Below, one piece after another: positions 44,216 to 57,689 of a stretch of DNA of 64,000 nt; position 1 is the stretch's first letter; each line of letters begins with the position of its first letter. The DNA lies in NCBI GenBank assembly GCA_013400975.1, contig WBMZ01008682.1, forward strand, positions 124,001 through 188,000, in the 5' to 3' direction. A program made the position numbers and the translations under genes. The notes under the pieces are model-generated. The model had not been told where the DNA came from and did no database searches. It saw only the letters and a program-made list of their open reading frames with translations. This DNA comes from Atrichornis clamosus. Taxonomy: Eukaryota > Chordata > Aves > Passeriformes > Menuridae.

Positions 44216-46775
44216 ATATTCCCTCTCTCCTTCTGTGTTTTACTAGATTTCTCTGTAAGTGCTAAGCCTTTGTCAAAGAATGATCTTTCACAGTATCCAG
44301 GTGAAGAGTTGCTTATAAAGCAGTTTTAAAAATACTTCTGCAGCTTTGCAGTCTTCAGCTTTTGACAGGGAACTACCTTAGCTTTAGATTTTCAGCATTG
44401 TAGTAAAGAAGGGCAACAAATTCTTCAGATTTTTCAATGTGTGCAAATCTTCAGTTTTTTACTCTCATAAAAGAATGTCAGAACACTTCAAAAACATCAA
44501 TTTTCTTTTTTCTTCTATGGTCTGAAGCATATTGTTTTGGTAGGTAACAGACATGCAGAGATAGAATGAGTTACCCAAGTTTGTACATAGGCCCAGGGCT
44601 GGGTCCCTTATTCAAGCAGCTAAAGAGCTCGTGTTCAACACTACCTGTATGGTCTTTTGATATTCTGTATTCTTTTGTCTTTATGTATGGATAACAATAA
44701 TATTTTTCTATTCATTAAACTTGGTATTAAAAAAATCCAACCAACAACCAAAAACTCACAATAAAAAACCCCACCCAAAACTCTACAAGAACAGAGATTT
44801 TAGAAAATGTAAAACTAAATAATGACAACTGATCTTTGCTAATTTTTGAAACTCCAGCTGGAAGTAAGGTAAAATAAAAGTTACACTTTTCTTGTGGATC
44901 TGAGCACAGAAGATGGTCTTTTGCTACAGTGGTCCACTTGAAGAAACTTGAAATTTCATGAAAAAAAGTTTCCCTGAACATTTCTAGCAAGTTAAACTAG
45001 CATTTCTGTTTGTTGAGAAAACGTAACTTGCTTCCTTCTGTAAATATGTCACTGCTAGACTATTTTTAAGATGAGCAGTTACGAGTTGAATGTGGGATGC
45101 TGCTATTAGTCAGGCAAACTGTGTTTGAGAAGGGTTCAGATGTATTTGCCAAATATTAATGGCAAAAAAGAAGCAGGTTCTTCGTACTGAAGTTCCAGTC
45201 TCTGCATGCCCTGGCTGATGCCAGGCTGTGCAGGATAAATTTGGCTGAACTGGTGCCCACAGCAAAGCAAAATTCCAGTAAAAAGGGGCATCAACACTAA
45301 TTCCTGTGGAGGCTGGAAGACACAGCCATTTTGGTGCCAAGCAGGGTGGGAAAAGAGGTACCAGCTCCTCATTACTAAGGTAGATACATAAATACAGAAA
45401 GGGCAGGTAAGTTCCAGGTGCTGGACACCTTGTGTGTTGGCCAACACCACTTCACATTAGGAGATGATGGAGATAAGAAGGTCAAAAATGCAGAGGAAGG
45501 ATTAGAAGCCTTATTTGGCCCAAGCGATCATGCACTGCAGTAATTAATTTTTAATGTCTACTCTAGTATGCAGACACCTCTCTCATACTTTCAGATCATA
45601 ATCAGAGCACTGGACAGGCCTGGCTTAAGAGGCTCACTTGCTCCAGATGTCTTGGAAAATGTCCAATCCTATCTACGCTTAGCTGCTGCTACTCTCAGGA
45701 GTACTACAGTGAGGGCTCTGTTGCCTGAGCACGATCACTCTGCTCTGAGCTGCCAGCAGGCACTGTTCTCCCTGTGGCTGTGGGCCAGCCAGGCACACCT
45801 GGCCAGTGACATATCCCAGAGCAAATTCCAGCTTGGAATTCCAGAGCTGTGAGTTACATCTCCCTGTGCAGGACTGTCAGCACCTCGACCCACGTGTTGA
45901 AGTTGCACGTTCCTCTCCAGAGATACATTATATTTCTTCTGCCTCATCTCTCCATTCAAGGCTGACTTTTATCTTCAGGTGTGGCTCTTTGCAGGAGGAA
46001 AACATGCTCATTCTCAGCAGTTCATGGGTACATTTCACCTGCAGTGCAAGTGGTTGTGCAAGGACAGTGTGGAGCATGAGGAGAAAAAGGGGATCTCCGT
46101 GCCGCCGTTTTCCTCGGAAGGTGGACAAACGTGAGAGTGAAGGTCTCAAAACTGTCTCAGCCAAAGTATGGAATTTTTAACTTCCGTGGATATGTACTTT
46201 TGACTGTTTTTTAGAAGGAGGCATTTCAGAACAGCAGGGTCTGAGGCAAATATATCTGGAGCCTAATTTCATTAACAGCCTTTCCATAATTGCACAGACC
46301 ACAGTTCTATGGCTAAGTGCATCTAAGGTCTCAGTGCACTTACCACGCCTTGTGTTTCAGCCGACATCCACAGAGCAATCACTTGACAGCAATCACACAG
46401 GAGTCACTTTCTTTGGGGCGTTTACAGGGTCACTGAAGTCAGTATATTTGGTGATTCTGGAGCCAAGCTACTTAATGTCAATAAAACATTTCCTGACATG
46501 GTTCATCTTAGGACCTGTGCTCATTATGAAAAAGTTTGCATTGAGCTCTATTCTCGCACTCTGTCCCAGGTGCAGCAGTTGTCATTATGTCAGAACTTCA
46601 TGTTTGGAGAACTTGGTGGTAGTGATTTTTTTAACACCTTCTATAGCAGAGCAGGCAGTGAAGGAAAACAATGAATGGGTTTAAATTCTGACTGTGTAGC
46701 CCAATCCTCTATCCTACAATATTGAAAACATAACAATCTCAACTTTCTTAGGGTTAACATGAGTTATGGAAAAGT
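44216..46775. other. Intergenic DNA after FGFBP1
   Basis: The region holds an A/C-rich tract at about 44,728-44,781 and a possible MIR-like remnant at 44,540-44,640. Frames at 45,110-46,180 on both strands are mutual shadows without domains. No gene is supported. Confidence 0.6.
44540..44640 (+). repeat. Possible MIR-like SINE remnant
   Basis: ATGCAGAGATAGAATGAGTT, ACCCAAGT and CCAGGGCTGGG follow the order of the MIR core (cAGAGAgGTTAAGt...gCCCAAGgTCA...CAGaGCtGGG) but with many changes. Confidence 0.35.
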
Positions 46776-46900
46776 CAGCTCCATTTTACACCTGGGAAAA
46801 TATGGTACAGGAAGGCTGGATAACTTTGACAGTCATGGGAAGAAAATCAGTGGCTGGGTCAGCATCCAAACAGAGGTCTCTAGAGTTCCAGAGATTCCCT
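46776..46900 (+). repeat. MIR-like ancient SINE remnant
   Basis: CCATTTTACACCTGGGAAAA, TATGGTACAGGAAGGCTGGA, GGGTCAGCATCCAAACAGAG and GTCTCTAGAGTTCCAG follow the MIR core in order (CCATTTTACAGATGAGGAAA ... GCAGAGCTGGGATTTGAACC ... TCTGACTCCAGA). MIRs are old enough to persist at low copy in birds. Identification is by eye. Confidence 0.55.
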
Positions 46901-49900
46901 TCTCCCACACCTCATGACTGGACCATTCTGCACAAGAACTGCATGCATTTTTCTTGAAAACATCCAGCTAACTTCTAGGTATTTAAAAATTGTTAGGAGT
47001 ATCTTTGTGAAAAATTAACTTCCTTTCTAGGCAATATAGTTTGTTTTCCAGACAACCCTGGATAATGTAATTTGAATATTTACTTAGGAAGAAGGATAGA
47101 GATTTTAAAGACAGGAAACTCATTTTAGCTTCAGAGATGAAGCTTCAGGGAGCTTCTCTTCTCTTGAAATATGGAATACATATACATTTGGTAAATGCTT
47201 TAGAGGGTGGATGATCTTTTTAGAGGGACCCAACCCCCACATACTCCTACAATTCTTAAATTCTCCTCAGGCTTAGGAGAGTCAAAAAATTAATTTTGTT
47301 TTTGAAAGGGAAGAGGTAAATTTGGAATTAAAGAGTTTTTCAACAGTTATCTCCTAACACATGATGGTTTCATGTGGAAAATATTGCATGTTTCTTTGTA
47401 TTCACCGGGAAAGGGGAAGACATTGTTCATGCCCAGCAAATAGCTCTGGCAGTGCAGCACTACTCAAGAATCTGTAAAATTTCAGCTCCTTTGAAGTTTT
47501 ATTCATTATTGTTTTCTGCAGTGCATTTGCTGACCACTTTCACGCACAATTTCATTTGAATGATCTTCCGTTCCTTTTGCAACCTTCTTTATTCGTTTAC
47601 TACTTTGGCAACAGTACAGATTACATATCTAATCTCATATGTTGCTTGACTACTTAAAGGAGAATAGAGCTGAGTGACTCAACCTTCCTGCTTCCAGGAG
47701 TTCCCCACCCTCCTCTTCCCCGAGGGGGCCAATGGGTATCTACCACCTGATATCACCTCACCTGGATTTGACCAACCATAGCGCAGACTGTGTTCAGACA
47801 AGACACCTTTTACACTGCCGTGCTAGCTCTGTGTAGACAGAGCTGAACCTAGATAATAAATTCCACTCCCTTTTCCACTTTTGCCTTATTTTTTTCTGAT
47901 GCTGCCCTAAGCAAGGCAGGTCAACACTTGTTGGTTGCTGCTGCACCTCACTCGTGCCTCTGCCGGGTTTGCATTCCAATTCAATGTATTATATTGTTTG
48001 CTCCTCCAGGCTATTGCAAGGGTGATATCAACTGGGAATTGATCAAAAGGAAAAATCCAGTTTCAAGGATGGGAAATTCTGCACGTTCCAGCCTGCAGAG
48101 GTTCCTTGCCATGTTGTCACTCGGATGGTGTTCCAGGGATGTCCTCTGCCTGGTATCACCACAAATGGTGCAAACCCTAGGGTATTTCTGTGTTCCAACA
48201 TCCTGGAACTGCTTTCTGCTCCCTCCTTGAACAAGCAGGAACTTTGAACCCTGGTTGCAGTCATCACCTCTCTTCAAAGGGCCAGAGAGGAGAAGGCAGA
48301 GTGAAAGGCACCTTAGTAAGGTTCGGGTTACTGGCTCTGAACACCTGGAGGGCTTGGCGGGATGTCCGTGTGTCTCGCTTGCTCCTTCCATTGCCTCTCA
48401 TTACAGGAGGCAGATCCTTTGTCAGACAGATACATTACAGGGTCACAGATGAAGAGGGGGGACTGGCCACGTCCCAAAGCTTTTTGCCTGTTTGCAGAGC
48501 TCTGTAGCAGGAAGGGATGCATTAGGGCCCAGCTTATCTCTTTGACAAGGACTGATACACATGGGATTTCTCCGGAAAGATGCTGCTAGCCATGTAAAGC
48601 ACTTGTCCTATTTGGCTACTAGAATTTCTTCCAATCTTGCTTATCAATCCCACTAGAAATAACTGTTTTTTAGAGAAATGACAAGTAGGTTGAAGAACAG
48701 TGAAGAGTTCCCATCAAGCCAACGTTACCTGGTGGTCTCGGCCAGAGGTCATACCAGGCCCCATGTGAAAATGATAAACTTATTTAACTCAAAGCCCCCA
48801 GTGGACCATGCAGGTCTCACATTGATTTCCAGGCAACAAAGAGACACATGAAAGGGACTTTGCTATATAATGAGAGCCTGCAACACATTCAGAAATGTTC
48901 AAGAGTGTGCAGATATAAGTACTCTGTGGTGCTTTGTGTATGCCAAGGAAGAGGAGAGTTGTTCCAGCCAGTCAGAATGTTTTATGTCAAAATTAATCTT
49001 AAAATACAGGAATTACAATATTGTCTGTAGCAGGAATGTATTCTATACACCTATAATATGTACACTAATTATATGTAGTAAGTGTTCTTAGATAATAGAA
49101 TATTATTTAAATAATTTGAGTTGCCTTTACATCTTTTTCCTGAAGGTGATGTGGTTTCTAAAGTCACTCTAGAGGTGGTGTGATTCTCTGAAAAATCTTG
49201 TACGCTTTTGGGCTACTCCAGAGCAGCTGAATCCCTACAGATGTATGTGCCATGGCAACTCAGTACCTACTCCTTGTTACAAAGGGCTCTCCAAAGGATG
49301 CTCCAAAGCTCTTCTCTGCAGCGCAAGCTTCTAGGGAATTTTCTGTGTTGTCCCTTATGCCTGCAGTCTTGTGGCCTTTGCTCTGTACATGTGTAAGCCC
49401 ATAGTCCTTAGCGTCCTAAAGGGATGACTCCAGATAATTGCTGAATTCAGAGATGCTGCGTTCCTCACTTACAAGTGCAAATGACAAAAAAGTGAGCTGA
49501 AGAGGTAAGTTTGGAGACAGAGAAAAGTTGGAACACTAGGGATGCTGGATTTTGTTCAATTGCAGCGGAAATATTGTCTCCAAAAAAACCCTCGCACAAA
49601 AACCTGCTGCAGGTGGGGTGTGGGTGTGCACAACCCCCACCTGGGTTAGTGATCAGGCTGCTGGTTGTGCAGGGTCTCTCAAGCTCCCAGGCCACTGTCA
49701 TTGCAAGTGAGGTCATTGGCTGGTGATGTGCTGGCCAATGTCCAGAGAGGTAATTACTCTCTGCTGCCCAAGTTCTTCTCAGAATTTTAATCAGATGCAG
49801 CTTTCTTCACTGTCTTAAACTGCTTTGTGCCCTGACTATTAATAATCTGGTGTAGCTGATTTTATGAGGGCAGGAGCCTGGGAGAATATTCACTGAAGTC

Positions 49901-51776
49901 CCCCAAGTCTGAAAAAGGACCAGTTGTTAAGGTAATTTCCAAGAGTTTTTTAGAGTGAAGATGATTTAAAAAAATATAAAAGTGAGGATGTAAAGTCAAA
50001 AGCTGGAAAATTGTTGTTTTCAGTGTGGCTGAGTTAATATTAACAATTAGAAACATTGTCTTCATATGCAGTGGTTTTATCTTGATCATCTTGCTGGATG
50101 TTTCTTTTATACTACAATCCAGAGAATCCTACAAAAATGTATCTTTGCCCTCCAGCATGAGTAAGGCTTAAAAACATAGGTAAGTTCACACTAGCAGTTC
50201 AAAAGTCAAATTCCAATTACAAAGAGCCCCTATTTATTATTACCTTAAAAACTGCTTTCTAACCCAATCTCATAAGGGTGATCCACAACTTCTGAGTGCT
50301 TTAAACTGGGAGCGGAGAAGTTCCAGGCAATCAAATGCGAGCAGTATTAGTAGAAATTACATTTGTAAAGTTGACCCTTTCAAATTACAGTGAAAATGTA
50401 CCTGCAAAAGAAATGTTAAGAAATGCTCACATGAGATTCTGTAGGAGTGATGCTTAGTGGTGAATAAAAGTATAATTCACAGTAATGTATATCTACTTTG
50501 ATTTCAGTGTATTTTATTCAGAGTATAGGGACCACTCCCCATACTGAAAGGCTTTGAAGAATAGTGTGTATTGCAATATTATGCAGAAGAAAAAAGAAGA
50601 AAGGTCTATTTTAATGCACAATAATTTTTCTACCAAAAGTAAAACAAAGACCTATGATCATATAAGTAAGATTTCTCAGAACCTGAGGAGGTTTTCTCCT
50701 CATTTGAGTAGGTTTCCTCCTACAGCTGAGGTATATTCCCAAGCAAAGTTCCAGTGGGATTTCCCTTTTCAAAATCTGGCAATGTTTGACTGGATGTCTC
50801 TGCTATCTCACATAATTCTTTCTTGATATTTGAGCCAAACCTTTGTCTTCAGGCAGGTATTCAAGTACCAACAAGTTTTACAGGCCTTTGTGGAAGTGAA
50901 AGAACAAAGTACATGAACCAGGATCACTCCAGAAGCACATCACACAAATTTATGTCTCCTTCCTCTCTGAGAACAGATGTAGTGTGAGTAAGGGGCATAT
51001 GAAAAATAAACAAACAAAAACCAACCAAACAAAAATGCAACCAGGATTGTATTACAGCAGGTTTGGTGAGTCATTACAAACTCCTGGCTTTTTGGACCCT
51101 TCCCCTTAAAACTTTTTTTGTTTGTTTGTTTTTAACTATTGTTACAGCACTAATCTTAGCTTAAAGCCAAAATTTAGGCTTTTATAAGGAGCTGGTGATA
51201 CCACATCGTGCCTGCATGGCTCATCTGAATTTGCCCCACACTTGCTCCTGTAGACAGGTCTGGCAAGAGTAAGCTGACATTTCCATTAGTGTATTGGCTT
51301 CATTCTTTGGAAGCATAGAAAGATATTTAGAGACCAAAGCTAATTTATTTTCCTACGGAGCTCCGATCTTCATATCATCCTTCCTATGTGTTGAACATTG
51401 AATTTGAATTCTCTTTTGCATTTGTATTCCTTGAGTGGCCTTGTTTTTTCCTCCTGAGCTCCACCCATTTACACAAGAACACTCTTCAAGGACATATATC
51501 TATTCAATATTAATGAAGCTCCTCTGGACTTGCATAAGTACAGCTCAGAAGTAACTTGCTAATAACCTATAATCAGGATTAATTCTATCCTCTGAAAAGG
51601 CTACTATAATTTGCTATTGATGAGTAAGTCAGAGGTGGCCACATAATTAGGTGCTTGCAAATAGAATTAATTGAAAAACTGAAAACAGGATCAAGGGAGA
51701 AAGTAGCAAAGACACAATCAATGTCTATCTCTTGACAGCTCTCTCTTTCCACACTCTTCTATGTCATGTCTTTTAG
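46901..51776. other. Intergenic DNA
   Basis: 4.9 kb with no recognised gene. The stretch at about 47,900-48,560 has frames on both strands and higher GC. Complementary A/C-rich (51,003-51,036) and T/G-rich (51,113-51,134) tracts lie about 75 bases apart. Confidence 0.6.
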
Positions 51777-51871
51777 GCCATGTCTTTGAGGCTTCTTCAT
51801 GAACGTGAGACACAGCTGCTGCAGGAGTTCAGCAAACGCTCCAGTCGAGAGCAGCCCACTGATACCTGGAG
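51777..51871 (+). other. Candidate unassigned exon
   Basis: The acceptor ATGTCATGTCTTTTAG is followed by 95 open bases and the donor GTAATG. The frame begins AMSLRLLHERETQLLQEFSK and continues RSSREQPTDTW with a split codon. Use of CGT, CGC and CGA codons and G/C third positions is unlike the surrounding AT-rich DNA. A phase-compatible continuation exists at 52381-52510 after a weak acceptor (TTATTTGGAG), ending in TGA. I recognise no family. By chance alone such exons are not rare in 64 kb. Confidence 0.3.
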
Positions 51872-54800
51872 GTAATGTATCTGACCTGATGGGTATGGAG
51901 CAGTTGTGTGCCTAAAAAGATCCAAACACAATCATTCTGGCTGGTTTTGTGACTGGGACATTCAGTTATCATGGAGTATTTTCCCACTAGGGCTGGTTTC
52001 TCCTGATTTTTACTAGTGGTGGCACGTTCCTAAGGGTGTTACTGTCTTGCAGCCCAAAGTTCAGTTGATCATTGGTAGTGAGCAGAAGCCTCATCCAGTG
52101 GCTGCTGTCACAGTATTCTTCCTAATTTAAATACAGAAGGAAACACTCTTTACTGTTTGCAGCAACACTTGAAGTGTTTGTTTTGTTTAGACATGTTCTC
52201 GCTAGTTTAAATGTTCTCATTACGGCAACCAACTATGATGAGTTACTGCTCATCAGGGTCACCTCAGGTTTTATTCACCAATTGCAGGTGTGCAAGAGAC
52301 TACAACATATCTGATGTTTGTAAGAAACATCTTTGAGACTAGCCAATTTCATGATCCTATTTTCTCTCCTTTATTTGGAGTGATGATGTTTCCAAATGCC
52401 GCTGGTCCTCGGAAGTCAATCAACATGCTCTAAAGCTTGACCTCTTATTTTTCAATGTCATAAGGAAAGATATTTTCATGCAATCTGGGAATCTTTGGTT
52501 TCATCTGTGAGTTGATGAGTTAGAGGGAGCTGAATTATTCTTCAGAGCTCTGATGGAGGATGCTTAGTGCTCTTTCTACTGTGTTCCACTTAGTCATATG
52601 GTACTAAATCACCAAACAGACATAGTGCTGGTGCACAGAAAACAGCAGATAAAAGGCAAAATCTGAGCAGTGCATTGCAATGCAGACCATTCAGGAGCCT
52701 CAGGGGCTCCAGACTGGAGTTATAAAAGACATCTTCTCTGAAAATCATTGTAGAAAATCAATTACCAGTGCTCCTTTAGTACCAAGCTGATTTATTGCAC
52801 ATTGGATATGCATCTGTCTTGCAACAAGCAGGACACATGAGCAGTGTTTTCTTTGCACTTCCCAGAATCCAGCTTGTTTCACTGAGATTTGAGGAGATGA
52901 GAGGCTAATAGTCAGTGAAGTCTGTCTTATGAAGATATCATTACTGGTGAGCTGCCAGGTAAAATTCAGCTAGGAAAAAGAGTTTGAAAATACCTTTTTC
53001 CACTCACAGGCAAATTCATGTGCCTCTTTTGTGTTCAGCATCTCAAAATCCATGACCAATAGATGCAGCAAATGAAACAAGCCAGCAATTCCAGCCACCT
53101 CTATGTGCAGTCTTTTAAAATGCATATGCAATGGCTTCAATTTTCTGCACAACTTGAAATTCGTTACTTCTATATCCACATTTAAATCCCTGAAATCTGT
53201 ATGTTGCAAGAAATAACTTCCTTGGCTTCGCCATTTCTTTAGATTGCTAGACGATGCTGACAGCTGAGCAGGTCTGCAGTATTCATCCTGCCTTGCAGGC
53301 AAAACACCACACTCCTAGGAAGATCCCAGAGATGGAGGTTAATCTCTTTCATACATCTTAGAGCTGAACATTACCCATGCTTCCACTGCAAGGAAGACAT
53401 GAACTCAGGCTAAATGCTGTTGGAATACTCCACAGTTACCATAAAGTTGTACATACAAAAAAAATTGCCTTTACCCAAAATTTTGGACAAATCGAGGAGC
53501 AAAAATTATTTAACAATAGAATCAAGTAATGGTACCTGCTGCTAGACATTTTGTTTAATGGCCATTCATATAAAGAAGTGGATCAAATGTAGAATGAATA
53601 TTCAAGCACTCATGCCTGAGACTTCAGTTTATTCAAAAGCGTAGAGTTATTCACTACTCTTTCATTCTCTACCATCTGTTAATGGTGAAAGATGAAGTGC
53701 CTCGGGACATGAGGGACGTGTTTGACTGCATGTAACCAAATATCTGCAGTGCTTAGTTACAAGCAGCACTACAGAGTGCCCTAATGGGGCAAGCTGTCAG
53801 TGTTTTGGATCAGCAGCAGCAAGACCTGGGACAGGAATAAGGGGAAAAATAACTGGCAGCAGCAGAGCAACAGCAATGGTCATGCTGAACAGTGCTGCAG
53901 AAGGCAAAGGGGCATCTTGCATGGGCTTAGCTCACCAGCAACCCTGCACAGGCACTCTCAACCACAAGGGCTGTTTGAGAATGTTGAGTAACTTGTTTGC
54001 AGGTTAGTAGAAACCTGTTACAATAAAAACTATGGAGATAGGGGGAAAGACAAACATCTTGCAGCTTTATTCTCCTGTGGGGAAATGAATATAAGACCAA
54101 TGTGCATAGCTTTGCCTGAACTTTGTCTTTTTTCCATCAAGAAGTGTTGTCCTGGATTTCTCTGAGGACTGCAGGCATTGCCCTAGGATTCTGGACACCT
54201 GGTAGTTTAAACATAGCTGAGGGAAAACAGCACATGCATCGTACATGAATACATTTTGGAGGGACTTGTGTCATTTCACATGCTGGCTGCAACCACAGTA
54301 AAGGATGGTGTTTTTCTTAGAGCAAACAGAGAGAGCAGTGACAAGCTTGCAGCAGCTTTAGAAGTGTGTGACACCAGTGCTAATCTTATCTGTGTTTCTT
54401 GCAGTTTAGACACGTGCCTTTGATGTGTGCCATTGTCCAAGGTCCTATAGGTCACAGATTGAGTTTCTGTTACTGCTGTGTTATTTCACTGAAAGACTTA
54501 CCCACAATAACCCGATGGCTTACAAGCAACATACTCTCCACAGAACCTGCTGATTGCGGAAAATGTAAAAAAATTAAACTGAAGATGACAGGTCAAAATC
54601 CAACATTAATCAGCCTTTGCTTTCCTAGTACTATTGTCAGGAAAAAAGCTTTTACCTCAGGCTACCTTGTGAATTTTACAGGCAGGAATATCTCATGAAA
54701 CAATGTTTCTGGAGGGAACAGTTTGTTCTGTTTCAGTTGGTAACAAGAGCTGTAGTTTTGTTGAGACTTATAAGATACTGTATCCATGACAGGGAAATGT

Positions 54801-55369
54801 AGAACTACAAATTAAAAGTTCTTAATTATGCTAGTTCATCATCGTAATTAGTACTGTGCGTATATAACCAATAAATCTGTATTATTCAAGCAACGAATTT
54901 TGATCTAAATTCACTGCATTTGCTGAGCATAAAAAAATTGTGGGTGTTTTGAGGCCTTTGCTGACTGCTAAGTGGGAAAGTGATCAGAGAATCTGGCTAA
55001 CCCTCCTCTCCTCTGGCTGCAGTTTCGGCTGCAGTGTGCATGGTGAAACCTTTCAGAGACTGCATAATTTTTACCAAGCTTTGACTTTCCTAAGGCAATC
55101 AAAAATCCTGGCAAACACACTGAGAAGAAAAATTCACCACTGCCAATGATGCATCATATTTCTTCACTCCTCCTACAGCTTTTATTTCTGGGAAATGCTG
55201 GATCTCTAGTGACAGGGCTCCTATGCAGCCACTGGGGGATTTTTTTCCTGCAGTGGTTCCTCCTTCCTCTTCCTCAGGTTTGAGCCACTTGAGCAGGCCC
55301 AGGGAATGGCTGATGGTCCCCTTCTCTGGATAGTCTTCCAGTGCCAGCACTGCTCTTTGCAATGGTGTC

Positions 55370-55690
55370 CATCAGGAATTCTGGATGCTGTGGGCTGGGC
55401 CGCTGTGCGCCGTCAGGACATTAAAGGTGCTGTTCCATCACGTGCGTGGGGCCGGGGCTGTTTCCTGGTTGGACTCGGAACTGGGGACAAAGCAGCACAA
55501 AAGGCTGGGTTCTGTCTCAGCAATGATTAACTGGAATATCCCTGTCAGTACCAACCAGAGTTTTAACCAAATTCAGGTAATAACAACATTCTTATCTCTG
55601 ACGAGGGGCGTTTTGCAACAGACCCTACCGTGGGTTCACTGACCGGCAGGTGCCTGCCAGCTCACGGGACAGCCCCGGCATATTCAGTGC
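55370..55690. promoter_or_regulatory. CpG-enriched patch
   Basis: About thirteen CpG occur in 320 bases, including GGGCCGCTGTGCGCCGTCAG and CACGTGCGTGGGGCCGGGGC, with a CACGTG E-box at about 55440. Neighbouring DNA is CpG-poor. It may be a distal regulatory element; no transcript signals are clear. Confidence 0.35.
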
Positions 55691-55930
55691 TCAGTACAAC
55701 CCACCCGCTGCTGAAAATAATACAGGGAGTGGCGTATGAATAACTTCCCATCCATTTTTAATTTACTACATCAAGCTTTATCGTGTCAAGTCATGACCAC
55801 AGTAACCTTTCCCGAGCTAATTGAAGATTATGTCAGTGAACAGAGTGAAAGGCAATTTAGAAAGGCAGACTGGTATATTTCTGCTGTGGGACTGTATAAT
55901 TCTTGATCTTGTAATTAAAAAGCAATTACT

Positions 55931-55960
55931 TTTGCACTGACACAATTTGCACTGACACAA
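55931..55960. repeat. Perfect 15-bp tandem duplication
   Basis: TTTGCACTGACACAA is repeated twice without interruption and followed by TTTG, consistent with replication slippage. Confidence 0.85.
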
Positions 55961-57308
55961 TTTGTCATGCTGTACATCCCCAGATCAAAATCAGTTATCT
56001 CCCAATAAATTATCACTGCTACCTTGAGATAATATTGTGAGACTCTGAACACAAATAGTCCAAACTAAAAGGACATCAAACATTAAATGATTTTGCTCCT
56101 TTTCCTTGAAATGTTGGTCATCTCTTTTTGCTTCAATGTTCTGTTATGTCCCACAGCACATTTACTGTGCCTTCCATTTAGCTTACTTTTGGAACCTCTC
56201 TGTTTTGCTGGAGGACTGAGTAGAAATGGCATAAACAGGAAAAATTAGTAGAATTATGTCCAGATGGAACATGTGTCACTTGAGCAGAGTGGGGAAGTTA
56301 AAGGGGACTATAGAGCATCATCAGATCTACAGCTGTGTTTCCATGATTTTCTGTGCTTCAATTTAGTATTCAGATTAGAAAATAAGTCAGACATTGGTAA
56401 AGAGGTCTTTAACTTGCCAGGATTGTTGTTTTTCTTCTTGTAAATTGAGATAGAGATATGTTGATGCTGGTGAGAGATTTTAGGCTTTAAGGAAAATTAG
56501 TAAGTAAAGCTTGATATACATGATTTGTACTTGAAGGTACATTACTGTGTAGAAATACTTTTTTTAAGGAAGGTTGGAGTAACAAGGCATCTGGATTAGA
56601 AAAAAAAATCAACTTGGTATTGTTTTGTTCAGCTAGAATATTTTGGCTAATAATTAAAGGGAAAGGTTATTTTATAATCAATTAATCATGGCTGAATGAT
56701 AAGAACATATTCTGGTGTAAATTTGAAAAAAAATCTTGCCTACTGTAATGTGTTAATTGATGCCATGATGTTATGCTGTGAAAAATGATGTGTAAAATAC
56801 ATTAAATGAAAGACACACTTGAAAGAGAGGTTTCTTGAAGCATCCCTGCAGCTGAGTATTTTCACCCACTTCTACTGGTTATAATAACAACTGAGACGGT
56901 TTTAAGTAGCAGAAAACTGGCCTCTCAACTTTGCCCCAGCAAACTTGTGAATACTTTCTGTAATGATTTTATTATAATGCATTAGTGATAAAGACAATAG
57001 AAGTAGAGACTGAATTTCAGTCTAGCTGTGTCAGTCTAATCCAGTAGTCAACATGCCACAGGGGATAGAAGATTGCACCAAAAGAATAATAAAGAATGGG
57101 AGCAGGTGAAGTAAAGAGCCTCAGATTCTAGCAAATGTATTATCCTGAAAGAGTTACAAAGGTTGATCTCTTTAATTCACCAGGAAAAGAGAGTGAGAAG
57201 TGCCTGGATTAAGAATTCCTTTCAGGAAGAGAAGCTGCCCTTCCCTACAGGAGAAATTATCTTTTAACACAGGATACAACAAGAAGTTGTTAACACCCTA
57301 GTGTAATC

Positions 57309-57434
57309 ACAGAATGAATCATAGAATGTCCTGAATTGGAAGGGACCTTAATGATCATCCAGTTCTAACTCCTGTGCTGTGGGCAGGGACACTTTTCACT
57401 AGGCCAGGTTGCTCAGAGCTCCCTCCAACCTGGT
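57309..57434 (-). mobile_element. CR1 LINE 3' fragment
   Basis: On plus it reads AATCATAGAATGTCCTGAAT, GGAAGGGACCTTAATGATCA, CCAGGTTGCTCAGAGC and CCTCCAACCTGG, the complement of the CR1 3' end. Confidence 0.93.
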
Positions 57435-57689
57435 CAATACAGGCAAACTATAAATTAATTTCCAATAGTGGCAGTCACTGGAACAGACAGTGATGGGAAG
57501 TGGATGCTCCATTGCCTGCTGTTACCAGAGAACATGAGAGCAGTGCCTCTCTGCAAAGGTTGCATTAGCCTAAAGCACAATTTGAGGGCACAGTAGCAGC
57601 ATGACATGGGATGAAACAAAAAGCTATAGTATTTTTAAGATCAGCTTAGATATTATGACAACTCTTATGATTTTGAAATTGTAAAGTAT

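Larger units (their letters stand above)
51872..57308. other. Intergenic DNA
   Basis: This region contains a 110-codon minus frame at 52970-53302, a 15-bp tandem duplication at 55931-55960 and a CpG-rich patch at 55370-55690. No gene is supported. Confidence 0.55.
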
